From NCBI GenBank assembly GCA_903883965.1, contig CAISCU010000041.1, forward strand, positions 36,259 through 100,258: DNA of 64,000 bases, written 5' to 3'. The translations under genes were made by a program, and so were the position numbers. Within the stretch, counting starts at the first letter, position 1. Each line of letters starts with the position of its first letter. Below are positions 27,287 to 36,555 of this stretch, in pieces. The notes under the pieces are model-generated. The model had not been told where the DNA came from, did not search any database, and saw only the letters and a program-made list of their open reading frames with translations. Origin of the DNA: an uncultured Bacteroidota bacterium. GTDB taxonomy: Bacteria > Bacteroidota > Bacteroidia > UKL13-3.

Positions 27287-28665
27287 AAATCAAGTTAATT
27301 GGAAGCATGCTCCTATCGCTTTTGATTTTGTTTGTAAATGCACAACAAACCGAAATCAAAAAAATGAGTTTGCAAGATGCCATCGCATTTGCCAAAAAAA
27401 ACAACAACCAGTTAAAAAATGCAAAACTGGATGAACTCATTGCCAGAAAAAAAGTAAATGAAATATTGGCCATGGGACTGCCTCAAATTTCAGGCAAATT
27501 AGATTACATGCATTATTTCACCATCCCAACAACAGCCTTACCTGATTTTATTAGCCCAGTTGTATTTGGCAATTTATTGAGATACGGGTTGATCCCAGGA
27601 ACAACTACACCTCCAGGTGCTGCTATTGTACCTGCTCAATTTGGTGTAAAAAACAATTTAACGGCCAGTGCAACTGCCTCTCAATTGATTTTTGATGGTG
27701 GCTTTTTAATGGGTGTTAAAGCATCTAATTCGTTTGTAAAATTGTCTTCTTTGGTTGTTCAACAAAGCGATATTGAATTGGAAGCAAATGTAAAAAAAGC
27801 TTATTACCAATATTTAATGGTAGATGTTAACATGAAGAGCTTAGAAAATAGCATCAATACGCTGAGTAAAACTGCTTATGATTTAACTGAAACAGCTAAA
27901 GCTGGTTTTATTGACCGCATTGACGCTGACCGTCTAAAATTACAGTTATCAAACCTAACCTTACAAAAAGAAAGAGTGAGTGATGCCAAAGCCATTGCAT
28001 ATTATGCATTGAAGTTACAATTGGGCGCAAACTTAACCGATAGCATTCTTGTAACAGATGCCCTGGACAGCTTTAAAAACAACATGAGCCAAACTACACA
28101 ATTGGGCAATGGCGATTATATGCGCAGAATTGAAATGCAAATTCTAACCCAACAACAAAAGCTCAACAACATAGATAAGAACCGCTGGCAATACAGTTAC
28201 CTGCCAACAATTGCTGCTTTTGGAACTATTCAAAAAAATACTTTTGGAAATGAGTTGTCAGATATGGGAAAAACATGGTACGATGGAGCTTTGGCTGGCG
28301 TAAGTATGCAAATACCAATTTTTGATGGATTGGGAAAAATGGCCAAAATTCAACAAACAAAAATCAACAACAAAAAAATTGAAAACGGCAAAAACCTATT
28401 GCAACAGTCTATTGAAATTGAACGCTTGAATGCCAAATCAAAATTAATGAGAAGCGAACAGCAGTTAAAGATTCAAGAAGAAAATGTAAAACTGGCAAAA
28501 GATATTTTAGACAGAACTACCTTAAAAATGAAAGAGGGTATTGGAAGCAGTTTAGAACTGACTACTGCTCAAAACGACTACCTGAATGCTGAAGCAGGAT
28601 ACTTGAATTCTTTGTACGATTTATTAGTAGCAAAAACAGATTTACAAAAAGCCATCGGATATTAA
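27283..28665 (+). CDS. TolC family outer-membrane efflux protein
   Basis: A 460-residue outer-membrane channel. A signal peptide (ending FVNAQQ) is followed by two OEP repeats with long alpha-helical hairpins (about 30-230 and 270-455). The second repeat ends in the helix with LELTTAQNDYLNAEAGYLNSLYDLLVAKTDLQKA, here mentioned only in part (LTTAQNDYLNAEAGYL). A Pro/Gly-rich loop at about 85-120 (IPGTTTPPGAAIVPAQFG) probably lies at the extracellular or strand region. It is translationally coupled to the TetR gene (4-base overlap) and followed 11 bases later by the adaptor. Confidence 0.92.
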   Translation: MKIKLIGSMLLSLLILFVNAQQTEIKKMSLQDAIAFAKKNNNQLKNAKLDELIARKKVNEILAMGLPQISGKLDYMHYFTIPTTALPDFISPVVFGNLLRYGLIPGTTTPPGAAIVPAQFGVKNNLTASATASQLIFDGGFLMGVKASNSFVKLSSLVVQQSDIELEANVKKAYYQYLMVDVNMKSLENSINTLSKTAYDLTETAKAGFIDRIDADRLKLQLSNLTLQKERVSDAKAIAYYALKLQLGANLTDSILVTDALDSFKNNMSQTTQLGNGDYMRRIEMQILTQQQKLNNIDKNRWQYSYLPTIAAFGTIQKNTFGNELSDMGKTWYDGALAGVSMQIPIFDGLGKMAKIQQTKINNKKIENGKNLLQQSIEIERLNAKSKLMRSEQQLKIQEENVKLAKDILDRTTLKMKEGIGSSLELTTAQNDYLNAEAGYLNSLYDLLVAKTDLQKAIGY

Positions 28666-28676
28666 AACTTAATTAT

Positions 28677-29807
28677 ATGAAAAATACATTTTATCAAATT
28701 ACCGCTATGTTTACTTTGCTTGCATTTGTTGCATGTGGAGGCGGATCAGGAATTGAAAAAAAGAAAAAAGAACTAGATGAACTCAAAGCCAAACACAATG
28801 AAATTTCAGCTCAAATAAAAAGCCTCGAAGCAGAAATTGCCCAATCAGGTGATTCAACTTCTAAAAACAATGAAAAAAGCAAAATGGTTGCTATCAGCGA
28901 AATTGGATTCGAAAAATTTGAACGTTTTGTAGATGTTCAAGGAAGAGTTGATGGCGACGAAAACATTGTGATATCGGCAAAAGTACCATCTACAGTTGTT
29001 AAAATTTATGTGAAATCAGGCGACCAAGTTAAAGCCGGTCAAGCTATTGCACAATTAGACGGAGAAATTGTTGCGTCACAAGTACGCGATTTGGAAACCA
29101 ATTTAAAGTTTGTGACTGAAGTGTTCAACAAACAAAAATCTTTATGGGAAAAGGGTGTTGGTAGCGAAATTCAATTTTTACAGGCCAAAACCAATAAAGA
29201 ATCTTTGGAACAAAAATTGGCAACTTTAAAAGAGAACTTGAGTATGTATACCTTAAAATCACCAATCAGTGGAACTGTTGATGAAGTGATGATTAAAGTT
29301 GGGCAAAACATTGCACCAGGAATGCCTGCTAGCAGAATCGTAAACTTTAACAAATTAAAAGTAAAAGCAGATTTAGCAGAAACCTATGCAGCTGAAGTAA
29401 AATCGGGCAACCAAGTAATTGTTCATTTTCCAGATATTCAAAAAGATGTTTATGCAACTTTGAGATACAGCGGCAGAGCCATTAATTTATTAAACAGAAC
29501 TTTTGGTATTGAAGCTGATTTGCCATCAAGTCAACAATTTATTCCAAATATGATTGCAGTAGTAAAAGTAGTTACTTACAAAAATGATAAAGCCATTGTT
29601 ATTCCAATGAATTTAATTCAAGACTCAGAAGGCAAAAAAGTAGTTTACATTGCAGACAAAGCCAACCACAAAGCAGTTAAAAGAGAAGTTGTTATTGGCA
29701 ATACATACAATGGCAAAGCCGAAATTGTATCGGGCTTGAACACTGGCGAATTTATCATTGAAGCCGGTTACCAGGATTTGAACGATCAAGAGAACATTCA
29801 ATTTTAA
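28677..29807 (+). CDS. RND efflux periplasmic adaptor (membrane fusion protein)
   Basis: A 376-residue adaptor that joins the RND pump and the TolC channel. It has a lipoprotein signal (LAFVACGGG), a short coiled coil at about 25-58, then a lipoyl/biotinyl-like half (KVPSTVVKIYVKSGDQVKAGQAIAQLD) near residue 100, a helical hairpin at about 140-175, and the second half YTLKSPISGTVDEVMIKVGQNIAPG near residue 195, followed by beta-barrel and membrane-proximal domains. Genes before and after are the TolC-like channel and the RND permease. Confidence 0.92.
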   Translation: MKNTFYQITAMFTLLAFVACGGGSGIEKKKKELDELKAKHNEISAQIKSLEAEIAQSGDSTSKNNEKSKMVAISEIGFEKFERFVDVQGRVDGDENIVISAKVPSTVVKIYVKSGDQVKAGQAIAQLDGEIVASQVRDLETNLKFVTEVFNKQKSLWEKGVGSEIQFLQAKTNKESLEQKLATLKENLSMYTLKSPISGTVDEVMIKVGQNIAPGMPASRIVNFNKLKVKADLAETYAAEVKSGNQVIVHFPDIQKDVYATLRYSGRAINLLNRTFGIEADLPSSQQFIPNMIAVVKVVTYKNDKAIVIPMNLIQDSEGKKVVYIADKANHKAVKREVVIGNTYNGKAEIVSGLNTGEFIIEAGYQDLNDQENIQF

Positions 29808-29824
29808 TTTTAAAACATTCAAAC

Positions 29825-32800
29825 ATGTTAGATAAGATAAAAGAATTTAAGCCTTCCAGTTGGTCTATTGATAACAAAACAAGTATATACATACTTACCA
29901 TTATCATTACCCTAACAGGATTGTTTAGTTACAATATATTGCCCAAAGAGCAATTCCCAGAAGTTGTGTTTCCTCAAATATTGGTAACTACCGTTTACCC
30001 AGGAACCTCGCCTTCTGACATGGAAAACCTTGTGGCCAAACAAATAGAAAAGCAAGTAAAATCAATTTCTGGTGTGAAGAAAGTAACAAGTTCATCCATT
30101 CAAAACTTCTGTATGGTGAATGTAGAGTTCAATACAGATGTTGATGTGCCAGTTGCCAAACAGAAAGTGAAAGATGCGGTTGACAAAGCCAAAAGCGATT
30201 TGCCAAACGACTTACCAGACGAACCTCAGGTAATAGACATTGACGTATCACAAATGCCTATTATGAATGTGCATTTGAGTGGTGATTACAGTTTAGATAA
30301 GCTCAAAAAGTATGCGGAGAACTTACAAGATAAAATTGAAGGACTCAAAGAAATTACCCGTGTAGACATTGTTGGCGCTTTAGATCGTGAAATAAAAGTA
30401 GATGTTGACATGTATAAAATGCAGTCGGCTGAAGTGAGTTTCAGAGACATTGAATCAGCCATTGCATACGAAAACATTACCATTTCTGGCGGGCAATTGA
30501 GGATGGATGGTGTAAAAAGATCTATCAATGTTATTGGGCAATTTATTGATGCCCATACCATTGGAAATATTATTGTGAGAGCCGGTTCAGGCGCCACAGT
30601 ATATTTAAAAGACATTGCTCAAATTGAAGACGGTTTCAAAGAACAAGAAAGTTTTGCCCGTCTTGAAAACAAAAATGTCATTACCCTAAATGTTATCAAA
30701 AGAAGTGGAGAGAACCTCATTGATGCCAGTGATAAAATTGTAGCATTGACTGAAGAAATGAAAGCAAATTCATTCCCAGAAAATTTACAAATTACCATTA
30801 CAGGAGATCAATCTTCTAAAACCAAAACAACCTTACACGATTTAATCAATACCATTATTATTGGTTTTATTCTGGTTACCGTAATTTTAATGTTTTTCAT
30901 GGGTACAACCAATGCCATATTTGTTGGTCTTTCGGTTCCACTTTCAATGTGTGTGGCATTTATTATCATGCCAAGTATCGGATTTACGCTAAATATGATT
31001 GTATTGTTTTCGTTCTTATTGGCTTTAGGAATAGTTGTTGATGATGCCATTGTAGTAATTGAAAACACCCACCGTATTTTTGAAAACGGAAAAATTCCAA
31101 TTAAAAAAGCCGCCAAATTAGCTGCAGGCGAGGTGTTTCTACCAGTATTTTCTGGTACCTTAACCACTTTGGCTCCATTTATTCCTTTGGCATTTTGGCA
31201 AGGAGTGATTGGTAAATTCATGTTTTATTTACCCATTACATTGATTGTAACTTTGAGTGCATCTTTAGTAGTTGCTTATATCATCAACCCTGTTTTTGCG
31301 GTTGATTTTATGAAGACGCATGAAGAAGAAGAAGCCAATAGAAAAAACAAAAAAGGCTATAAGAATACTGCAATTGTTTTCGGCACTTTGGCGTTGTTAT
31401 TTTATCTATTCCAAAACTGGGGAATGGGCAACTTTACCTTGTTGCTTTTTGGATTGTATTCTTTGAACCGTTTTGTTTTATACAAATGGATAGAAAATTG
31501 GCAAAATAAAATTTGGCCAAACTTTCAAGAAGCCTACAAAAGAAGAATCACCTGGTTCTTGGAAGGCCGCAGGCCCATTTGGACAATTGTTGGAATTATT
31601 GGTTTGTTTTTTGGTTCCATCATTTTAACTGCCATAGCTAAACCTGGTGTAGTATTTTTTCCAAAAAGCGACCCCAATTTCGTTTATACCTATATCCGAT
31701 TGCCTATTGGTACTGATCAAAATTATACCGACTCCATTACCAAATTGATTGAGAAAAAAGTATATGGAGTATTAGGAGATTCAAATAAGATTGTGGAATC
31801 AGTAATTTCAAATGTGGCTGTAGGTGCTGGCGAGCAAAACAATTTTGAGGCTTCTTTTTCATCTCAACCACATTTGGCAAAAGTTACAGTGGCGTTTGTA
31901 GAATTTGCAAATAGAAATGGTGAGTCTACAACCGTTTATTTAGACAAAATTAGGGCTGCTGTAAAAGGCATTCCAGGTGCTGAAATATCGGTAGAGCAAG
32001 AACAAGGTGGCCCTCCTACCGGAAAACCTGTTAACATAGAAATTTCTGGTGATGATTTTGACGAAATAGTAACTGCCTCTAAAGGTTTAAAGCGTTACCT
32101 TGATTCTTTATCCATTCCTGGAGTAGAAGAATTAAAATCTGACTTACAAGCCAACAAACCTGAAATTGAAGTAATCATTGACAGAGAAAGAGCCAACAGA
32201 GAAGGTATTTCAACTGGTCAAATTGGTATGGAATTAAGAACCGCCGTATTTGGCAAAGAAGTATCGAAGTTTAAAGATGCAAACGATGAATACCCTATTA
32301 ATTTGAGATACAGTTTTAACCAAAGAAACAATATCAACGAAATCATGAACCTGAAAATAACCTTCAGAGATATGAATATGGGAGGTATGTTGCGCTCAAT
32401 TCCATTGTCATCAGTTGCTAAAATTAGCTACGTGAACAATTTTGGAGGCATAAAAAGAAAGAACCAAAAACGTTTAGTGACTATTTCTTCTAATGTGCTT
32501 TCAGGCTTTACTCCTAACGAAGTAGTTGCAAGCGTAACCAAAGCAGCTCAAAACTACAAATTACCTGAAGGGGTAAGTATTGATCTCACAGGGGAGCAAG
32601 AGCAGCAAAAAGAAACAGGTACCTTTTTAGGAAGGGCCATGTTAATTTCATTGGGCTTGATCTTTTTAATTTTGGTAACACAGTTCAATTCTATTTCAAA
32701 ACCTATCATTATTTTGTCTGAGATTATTTTCAGTATCATTGGTGTATTGATTGGATTTTCTTTGACCGGAATGAACATTTCTATCATGATGACTGGTGTT

Positions 32801-33196
32801 GGAATTGTAGCCCTTGCAGGTATTGTGGTGAGAAACGGTATTTTACTGGTAGAATTCACTGAAATTTTACATAGCCATGGTATGGATTACAAAGAAGCAG
32901 TGATTGAGGCTGGTAAAACCAGAATGACCCCAGTAATTTTAACAGCATCTGCTACCATCTTAGGCCTGATTCCTTTGGCCGTAGGCTTAAATATTGACTT
33001 TGTAACATTGTTCACCGAATTCAATCCTCATATCTTTTTTGGAGGCGACAGTGTGGCTTTCTGGGGGCCTTTGAGCTGGACAATGATTTTTGGTTTATCA
33101 TTTGCAACATTTTTAACCTTGATTTTAGTTCCAATTATGTTACTTTTGTCATACAAACTGAAAGCAAAACTTGGAATGAACACCAAAACGCATTAA
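29825..33196 (+). CDS. RND efflux permease (AcrB/MdtB-like, HAE family)
   Basis: A 1123-residue inner-membrane proton-driven pump. Twelve hydrophobic helices in the usual 1+5+1+5 pattern surround two large periplasmic loops. The N-terminal signature SYNILPKEQFPEVVFPQILV is followed by the TM4 proton-relay pair Asp-Asp in LGIVVDDAIVVIENTHR near residue 405. An unusual hydrophilic stretch followed by an extra hydrophobic pair (about 495-560, EEEEANRKNKKGYKN then two helices) lengthens the middle compared with AcrB. The operon suggests drug, bile-like or solvent export; the substrate is not determinable. Confidence 0.93.
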   Translation: MLDKIKEFKPSSWSIDNKTSIYILTIIITLTGLFSYNILPKEQFPEVVFPQILVTTVYPGTSPSDMENLVAKQIEKQVKSISGVKKVTSSSIQNFCMVNVEFNTDVDVPVAKQKVKDAVDKAKSDLPNDLPDEPQVIDIDVSQMPIMNVHLSGDYSLDKLKKYAENLQDKIEGLKEITRVDIVGALDREIKVDVDMYKMQSAEVSFRDIESAIAYENITISGGQLRMDGVKRSINVIGQFIDAHTIGNIIVRAGSGATVYLKDIAQIEDGFKEQESFARLENKNVITLNVIKRSGENLIDASDKIVALTEEMKANSFPENLQITITGDQSSKTKTTLHDLINTIIIGFILVTVILMFFMGTTNAIFVGLSVPLSMCVAFIIMPSIGFTLNMIVLFSFLLALGIVVDDAIVVIENTHRIFENGKIPIKKAAKLAAGEVFLPVFSGTLTTLAPFIPLAFWQGVIGKFMFYLPITLIVTLSASLVVAYIINPVFAVDFMKTHEEEEANRKNKKGYKNTAIVFGTLALLFYLFQNWGMGNFTLLLFGLYSLNRFVLYKWIENWQNKIWPNFQEAYKRRITWFLEGRRPIWTIVGIIGLFFGSIILTAIAKPGVVFFPKSDPNFVYTYIRLPIGTDQNYTDSITKLIEKKVYGVLGDSNKIVESVISNVAVGAGEQNNFEASFSSQPHLAKVTVAFVEFANRNGESTTVYLDKIRAAVKGIPGAEISVEQEQGGPPTGKPVNIEISGDDFDEIVTASKGLKRYLDSLSIPGVEELKSDLQANKPEIEVIIDRERANREGISTGQIGMELRTAVFGKEVSKFKDANDEYPINLRYSFNQRNNINEIMNLKITFRDMNMGGMLRSIPLSSVAKISYVNNFGGIKRKNQKRLVTISSNVLSGFTPNEVVASVTKAAQNYKLPEGVSIDLTGEQEQQKETGTFLGRAMLISLGLIFLILVTQFNSISKPIIILSEIIFSIIGVLIGFSLTGMNISIMMTGVGIVALAGIVVRNGILLVEFTEILHSHGMDYKEAVIEAGKTRMTPVILTASATILGLIPLAVGLNIDFVTLFTEFNPHIFFGGDSVAFWGPLSWTMIFGLSFATFLTLILVPIMLLLSYKLKAKLGMNTKTH

Positions 33197-33218
33197 GCGG
33201 TTCATCCATGCTAACGAT

Positions 33219-33245
33219 AATTGCGCCAGGGGTAGAGGCGCAATT
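33219..33245 (+). terminator. First hairpin after the RND operon
   Basis: Perfect 9-base stem AATTGCGCC/GGCGCAATT around a 9-base loop. It is followed by only a short T-rich stretch, so it may be an RNA-processing or weak terminator element ahead of the stronger one at 33260. Confidence 0.5.
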
Positions 33246-33259
33246 TGTTTCATAGGCTA

Positions 33260-33291
33260 AACGGGTCCGAGCAATCGGGCCCGTTTTTTTT
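33260..33291 (+). terminator. Intrinsic terminator of the RND efflux operon
   Basis: ACGGGTCCGA and TCGGGCCCGT pair around GCAA (one G-T pair), followed by a T-run of eight. Confidence 0.85.
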
Positions 33292-33352
33292 ATGCCTTTT
33301 AAACGGCCTTTTTTTTACCAAAAGTTTAAATAGAATGTTTTTATTTTGAAGC

Positions 33353-33700
33353 ATGATTAAAATCTACCACAACAACAGATGCAGTAAAAGCCGAAATGTA
33401 TTGCAGATTTTACAAAACGAAGGAATGCCATTTGAGGTAATCAACTATTTAGAAACTAAACCCAATGTTGCTGGAATAAAATTATTACTTGAAAAAGCTG
33501 GAATAAATGCCGAAGCAATGATTCGTAAAAATGAAGCATTGTTTAAAGAACAATACAAAGGTCAAATTAAAACAAATGAAGAATGGTTAGAGATACTGGC
33601 TGCTCACCCTATTTTAATAGAAAGACCAATAGTAGAAACGGATACAAAGGCAATGATATGCAGACCACCTGAATTGGTTTACGAACTTTTAATACAATAA
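33353..33700 (+). CDS. ArsC/Spx-family arsenate reductase-like protein
   Basis: A 115-residue thioredoxin-fold protein. The N-terminal YHNNRCSKSRN holds the single catalytic Cys (about residue 11), and HPILIERPIVE near residue 84 carries the arginine that binds the oxyanion in glutaredoxin-dependent arsenate reductases. Spx regulators have a CxxC or lack the RPIV context, so a reductase is more likely, although YfgD-like paralogues of unclear function share these features. No arsenic efflux gene is nearby, which weakens a dedicated arsenic role. Confidence 0.8.
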   Translation: MIKIYHNNRCSKSRNVLQILQNEGMPFEVINYLETKPNVAGIKLLLEKAGINAEAMIRKNEALFKEQYKGQIKTNEEWLEILAAHPILIERPIVETDTKAMICRPPELVYELLIQ

Positions 33701-33730
33701 AAAAGGGAGTAAACGCGCTCGTTTACTCCC
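33699..33730 (-). terminator. Intrinsic terminator of the marR-yceI unit
   Basis: An 11-base stem GGGAGTAAACG/CGTTTACTCCC around a 4-base loop. The T-run is on the minus strand (A-run at 33699-33704), so it terminates yceI. The arsC-like stop lies at its edge. Confidence 0.8.
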
Positions 33731-33755
33731 CATCTCTTATTCTAATATAACCCTT

Positions 33756-34379
33756 TTATTTATTGGCTACAATTCTCACTTTTACATTGAAAGTATTTGC
33801 AATGGCTTTGTCGCCCAAACCTTCAAAAAAGCTTGCAGAACCATACTTAATTTCAAAAGCAGTACGGTCTACATCTAATTCTGCATTGGCAATTACTTGT
33901 GTAGGATTGATTACTACAAAAGCTGGGAAACTAATTTCTTTGGTAATGCCTTTGATGGTTAAATCAGCAACTACATTGTAGTTATTGCTTCCAGCAGCAG
34001 CACCTTTGATTTCAGAAGCCGATTTGATTTTAATTTTTGCAGTGTTGAATTTTTCAGTTGCAAAAAAATCATCAGCTTTTAAGTGTCCTACCAATTTATC
34101 GTGGTATTCGCCTGTTAAATCAGTACAATCGATGCTTGCCATATCTACTGTAATGTCTCCACCAACCAATTTGTTTGAATTGATGGTGATGTTTCCTGTT
34201 TGGTATGCAGCAGTACCTGAATGCTCTCCAACTACTTTTTTAGCATTCCATTTGAAAGTAGATTTAGGTGCATCTACTGTGTAAGTACCAGCAATTGCTT
34301 TAGCAATTTTTTTTGGAGGACCAGCCAACACAGATAATCCCAGACCTGCGAATGCGGCTAACAACATGAACTTTTTCAT
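33756..34379 (-). CDS. YceI family periplasmic protein
   Basis: A 207-residue exported lipocalin-like protein that binds isoprenoid or amphiphilic ligands in known relatives. The signal peptide is LLAAFAGLGLSVLAG. The YceI domain runs from about 30 to 205, with GTYTVDAPKSTFKWNAKKVVGEHSG (given in part: DAPKSTFKWNAKKVVGEHSG) and FEIKYGSASFFEGLGDKAI near the end. It lies 16 bases downstream of the MarR gene on the same strand and is probably controlled by it. Confidence 0.9.
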   Translation of the reverse strand: MKKFMLLAAFAGLGLSVLAGPPKKIAKAIAGTYTVDAPKSTFKWNAKKVVGEHSGTAAYQTGNITINSNKLVGGDITVDMASIDCTDLTGEYHDKLVGHLKADDFFATEKFNTAKIKIKSASEIKGAAAGSNNYNVVADLTIKGITKEISFPAFVVINPTQVIANAELDVDRTAFEIKYGSASFFEGLGDKAIANTFNVKVRIVANK

Positions 34380-34395
34380 AATTTATTTATTTGGT

Positions 34396-34857
34396 TTAAG
34401 TATTTAATTCGATACATAATTGATCAAGTATTTTGTTCAATTGGGCAAAATCAGCTTCTGAAATGCCTTTTATTTTATAGTTAAATTGATTCACTTCAGG
34501 GTCTAATTTTTTTAATAAATCAAGCCCCTTTTTGGTAATCAAAACATCCATTTGTCTGCGGTCTTCACAACAAGCAGTTCTCGTTAACAACTCTTTTTGT
34601 TTGAGTTTTTCTACCAACCTAGAAGCATTGCTCATTTTATCGAGCATGCGTTCTTGTAACAAACCAATTCTGGCTGGTTGAGGAAATTGACCTCTGAGTA
34701 TACGCAATACGTTGTATTGTTCAGGAGAAAGGCCATGTTGTTTAAAAAAACGCAATTGAATGGTGTTGATGACACTGCTTGCATACAACACATTCAGAAA
34801 AGCCTTGTGACTTTCGCTTGAAAACTTTTCTTGTTGTATGGCTTGTTCGAGTTTCAT
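34396..34857 (-). CDS. MarR family transcriptional regulator
   Basis: A 153-residue winged-helix regulator with GLSPEQYNVLRILRGQ near residue 43, the recognition-helix region MLDKMSNASRLVEKLKQKELL near residue 70 (in part), and the wing CCEDRRQMDVLITKKG near residue 96. The adjacent cysteines in the wing could sense oxidants or metals, but this is inference. It is the first gene of a two-gene unit with yceI. Candidate operator palindromes sit inside its own promoter (34863-34899), suggesting autorepression. Confidence 0.9.
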   Translation of the reverse strand: MKLEQAIQQEKFSSESHKAFLNVLYASSVINTIQLRFFKQHGLSPEQYNVLRILRGQFPQPARIGLLQERMLDKMSNASRLVEKLKQKELLTRTACCEDRRQMDVLITKKGLDLLKKLDPEVNQFNYKIKGISEADFAQLNKILDQLCIELNT

Positions 34858-34862
34858 TTAAC

Positions 34863-34900
34863 AAGTACAAATTTATATGTATGTACATATATTGTACAAA
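34863..34900 (-). promoter_or_regulatory. marR promoter with candidate MarR operators
   Basis: On the minus strand, TTTG (34897-34900) and TAAATTTG (34868-34875) are spaced 21 bases apart. Three GTAC-centred palindromic sites overlap these boxes: TTGTACAA (34892-34899), TATGTACATA (34880-34889) and AAGTACAA (34863-34870). The marR ATG is only 6 bases beyond, so binding would block both the polymerase and the start of the message. Confidence 0.5.
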
Positions 34901-34941
34901 CATATTTTCAATTAAGTTGCATTTATCTGATTACCTGTATT

Positions 34942-36555
34942 TTATTTTACCTTATTGCCAGCAATGAACAATTGTTCAGGCCGCATTTCTTTCAATTCAT
35001 TGGGGGTTAATCCTAACAAATTCTTGGCATAAACTGTAAAATCAGCCCATTTACCAATGCTTAAATCCCCCAATTCATGTTCTTGAAATGATGCAAATGC
35101 AGGCCAAAGAGTCATTCCTTTAAAAGCTTGCTGTGAATTGATAAAATAATTGGAACGCGCAACTGTACTTTGATTGAACGTACCCAATGCCGCCCAATAA
35201 TTGTGTAAAGGATTTGGAGATTCCACAGGAAAATCCGTACCTATAATCAATTTACTTGCATGTGTGAGCATGCTACCATAGGCATAGGCATATTGCATTC
35301 TAGCTATTCCCAAGCGAGATTTTGCCCACAAGTAATCGCTGTATGCATGTATGGGCTGAACACTTGGTAAAATATTATTTCCATCAAAATAAGCAATCAA
35401 ATTGCTGTCCAACACTTGTGCATGTTCTATTCTCCATCTTCTTTGCTGCTGTTGATTTAAAACCAGTACATATTGTTTTAAAACAAAAGCATTGGCAGAA
35501 TCTCCAATGGCATGTGTACTGAGCTGAAATGGACTAGAGGCCACCTTTTGGATCCAACTTGAAAATTGTTCTGGTGATTGCAAGAATGTTCCATGCCAAC
35601 CTGTTTGATCTGAATAGGGCTGCTTTAAACAGGCTCCTCTTGAACCCAATGCCCCATCAACAACTAACTTAAATCCATTTACCTGTAATTTGGTTTTTTG
35701 AATGGGGCCATAACTTTTTAAAAAAGCGAATGCAGTATCTGTTAAATACAACATGGCATTGATGCGAATAGTGAGCAATCCTGCAGTTTGTAAAGAGTCA
35801 ATTAAATGTAAAGTTGGCAAATCTATACCCGCATCGTGAACCATGCCTATACCATATTCAAAACAAATTGCTTGTGCACGCAATAAGGCAGCTATTTGAT
35901 TTGATCTATCTATTGTATTCAGGTAATGCGCTACAGTATCGGCAGCTGCATCAAATAACAAACCAGTTGCTTTGCCATTTACTTTTACCATGAAATCTCC
36001 AAATCGAGAACAGGTATCAGAAATACCTGCTAAATTAAGTGCGGCTTGATTTACCAATGCTGCATGCCCATCAACCCTCTTTAAAAAAACCGGAATATGG
36101 GGAAACTGTTGGTTGAGTAGTTCATTGGTTGGGTTGAGCTTACTTTTAAAATTTTCTTGGTTCCAACCCCATCCTTTAATGCATTTGCTTTGATTTCTTT
36201 GATGAGATTGAACACAGATATCAAGCAATTCTTGCATTGAATTTGCTTGCCTTAAATCAGGCTGTGCAGCTACAATACCTAATCCGGTAAAATGTCCGTG
36301 GGCATCTGTCCAAGAGGGATAAATATACCCTTGTTTTAAATTAATGATTTGATTGGCTTGGTACTTTTTTTTAATGATTTGATTTGAACTCATGCTGCAA
36401 ATTTTGCCTTCTTTTACAGCCATTGCTTGCGCAGTTTCTTGCATGGTTTCAAAAGAAAAAATATGGCCATTGTAAAAAATAATATCTACTTTTTCTTGTG
36501 CATGAGCTGTAAAATACAAACAGGCAATCAGGCAAAGTAACCCATATTTAAACAT
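34942..36555 (-). CDS. Amidohydrolase family protein (YtcJ-like, exported)
   Basis: A 537-residue metal-dependent hydrolase of the YtcJ/exoenzyme-regulatory AepA group. The signal peptide (MFKYGLLCLIACLYFTAHAQ) places it in the periplasm. Metal-site motifs are DAHGHF near residue 78, a His in MVHDAG, STHAIGDSAN near residue 360, WRIEHAQVLD near residue 392 and IGTDFPVE near residue 440. The ATG at 36555 is used rather than the far-upstream in-frame codon at 36693, because it begins the signal peptide and avoids a long overlap with the acyltransferase gene. It still overlaps that gene by 8 bases. The substrate is unknown; relatives act on cyclic amides or N-formyl compounds. Confidence 0.82.
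   Translation of the reverse strand: MFKYGLLCLIACLYFTAHAQEKVDIIFYNGHIFSFETMQETAQAMAVKEGKICSMSSNQIIKKKYQANQIINLKQGYIYPSWTDAHGHFTGLGIVAAQPDLRQANSMQELLDICVQSHQRNQSKCIKGWGWNQENFKSKLNPTNELLNQQFPHIPVFLKRVDGHAALVNQAALNLAGISDTCSRFGDFMVKVNGKATGLLFDAAADTVAHYLNTIDRSNQIAALLRAQAICFEYGIGMVHDAGIDLPTLHLIDSLQTAGLLTIRINAMLYLTDTAFAFLKSYGPIQKTKLQVNGFKLVVDGALGSRGACLKQPYSDQTGWHGTFLQSPEQFSSWIQKVASSPFQLSTHAIGDSANAFVLKQYVLVLNQQQQRRWRIEHAQVLDSNLIAYFDGNNILPSVQPIHAYSDYLWAKSRLGIARMQYAYAYGSMLTHASKLIIGTDFPVESPNPLHNYWAALGTFNQSTVARSNYFINSQQAFKGMTLWPAFASFQEHELGDLSIGKWADFTVYAKNLLGLTPNELKEMRPEQLFIAGNKVK

Noticed and set aside
33228..33250. GGTAGAGGCGC string resembling the start of a lysine riboswitch
   Set aside because: The string is part of a perfect short hairpin (33219-33245) followed by a terminator. 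The length is far below a lysine riboswitch and no lysine gene follows.
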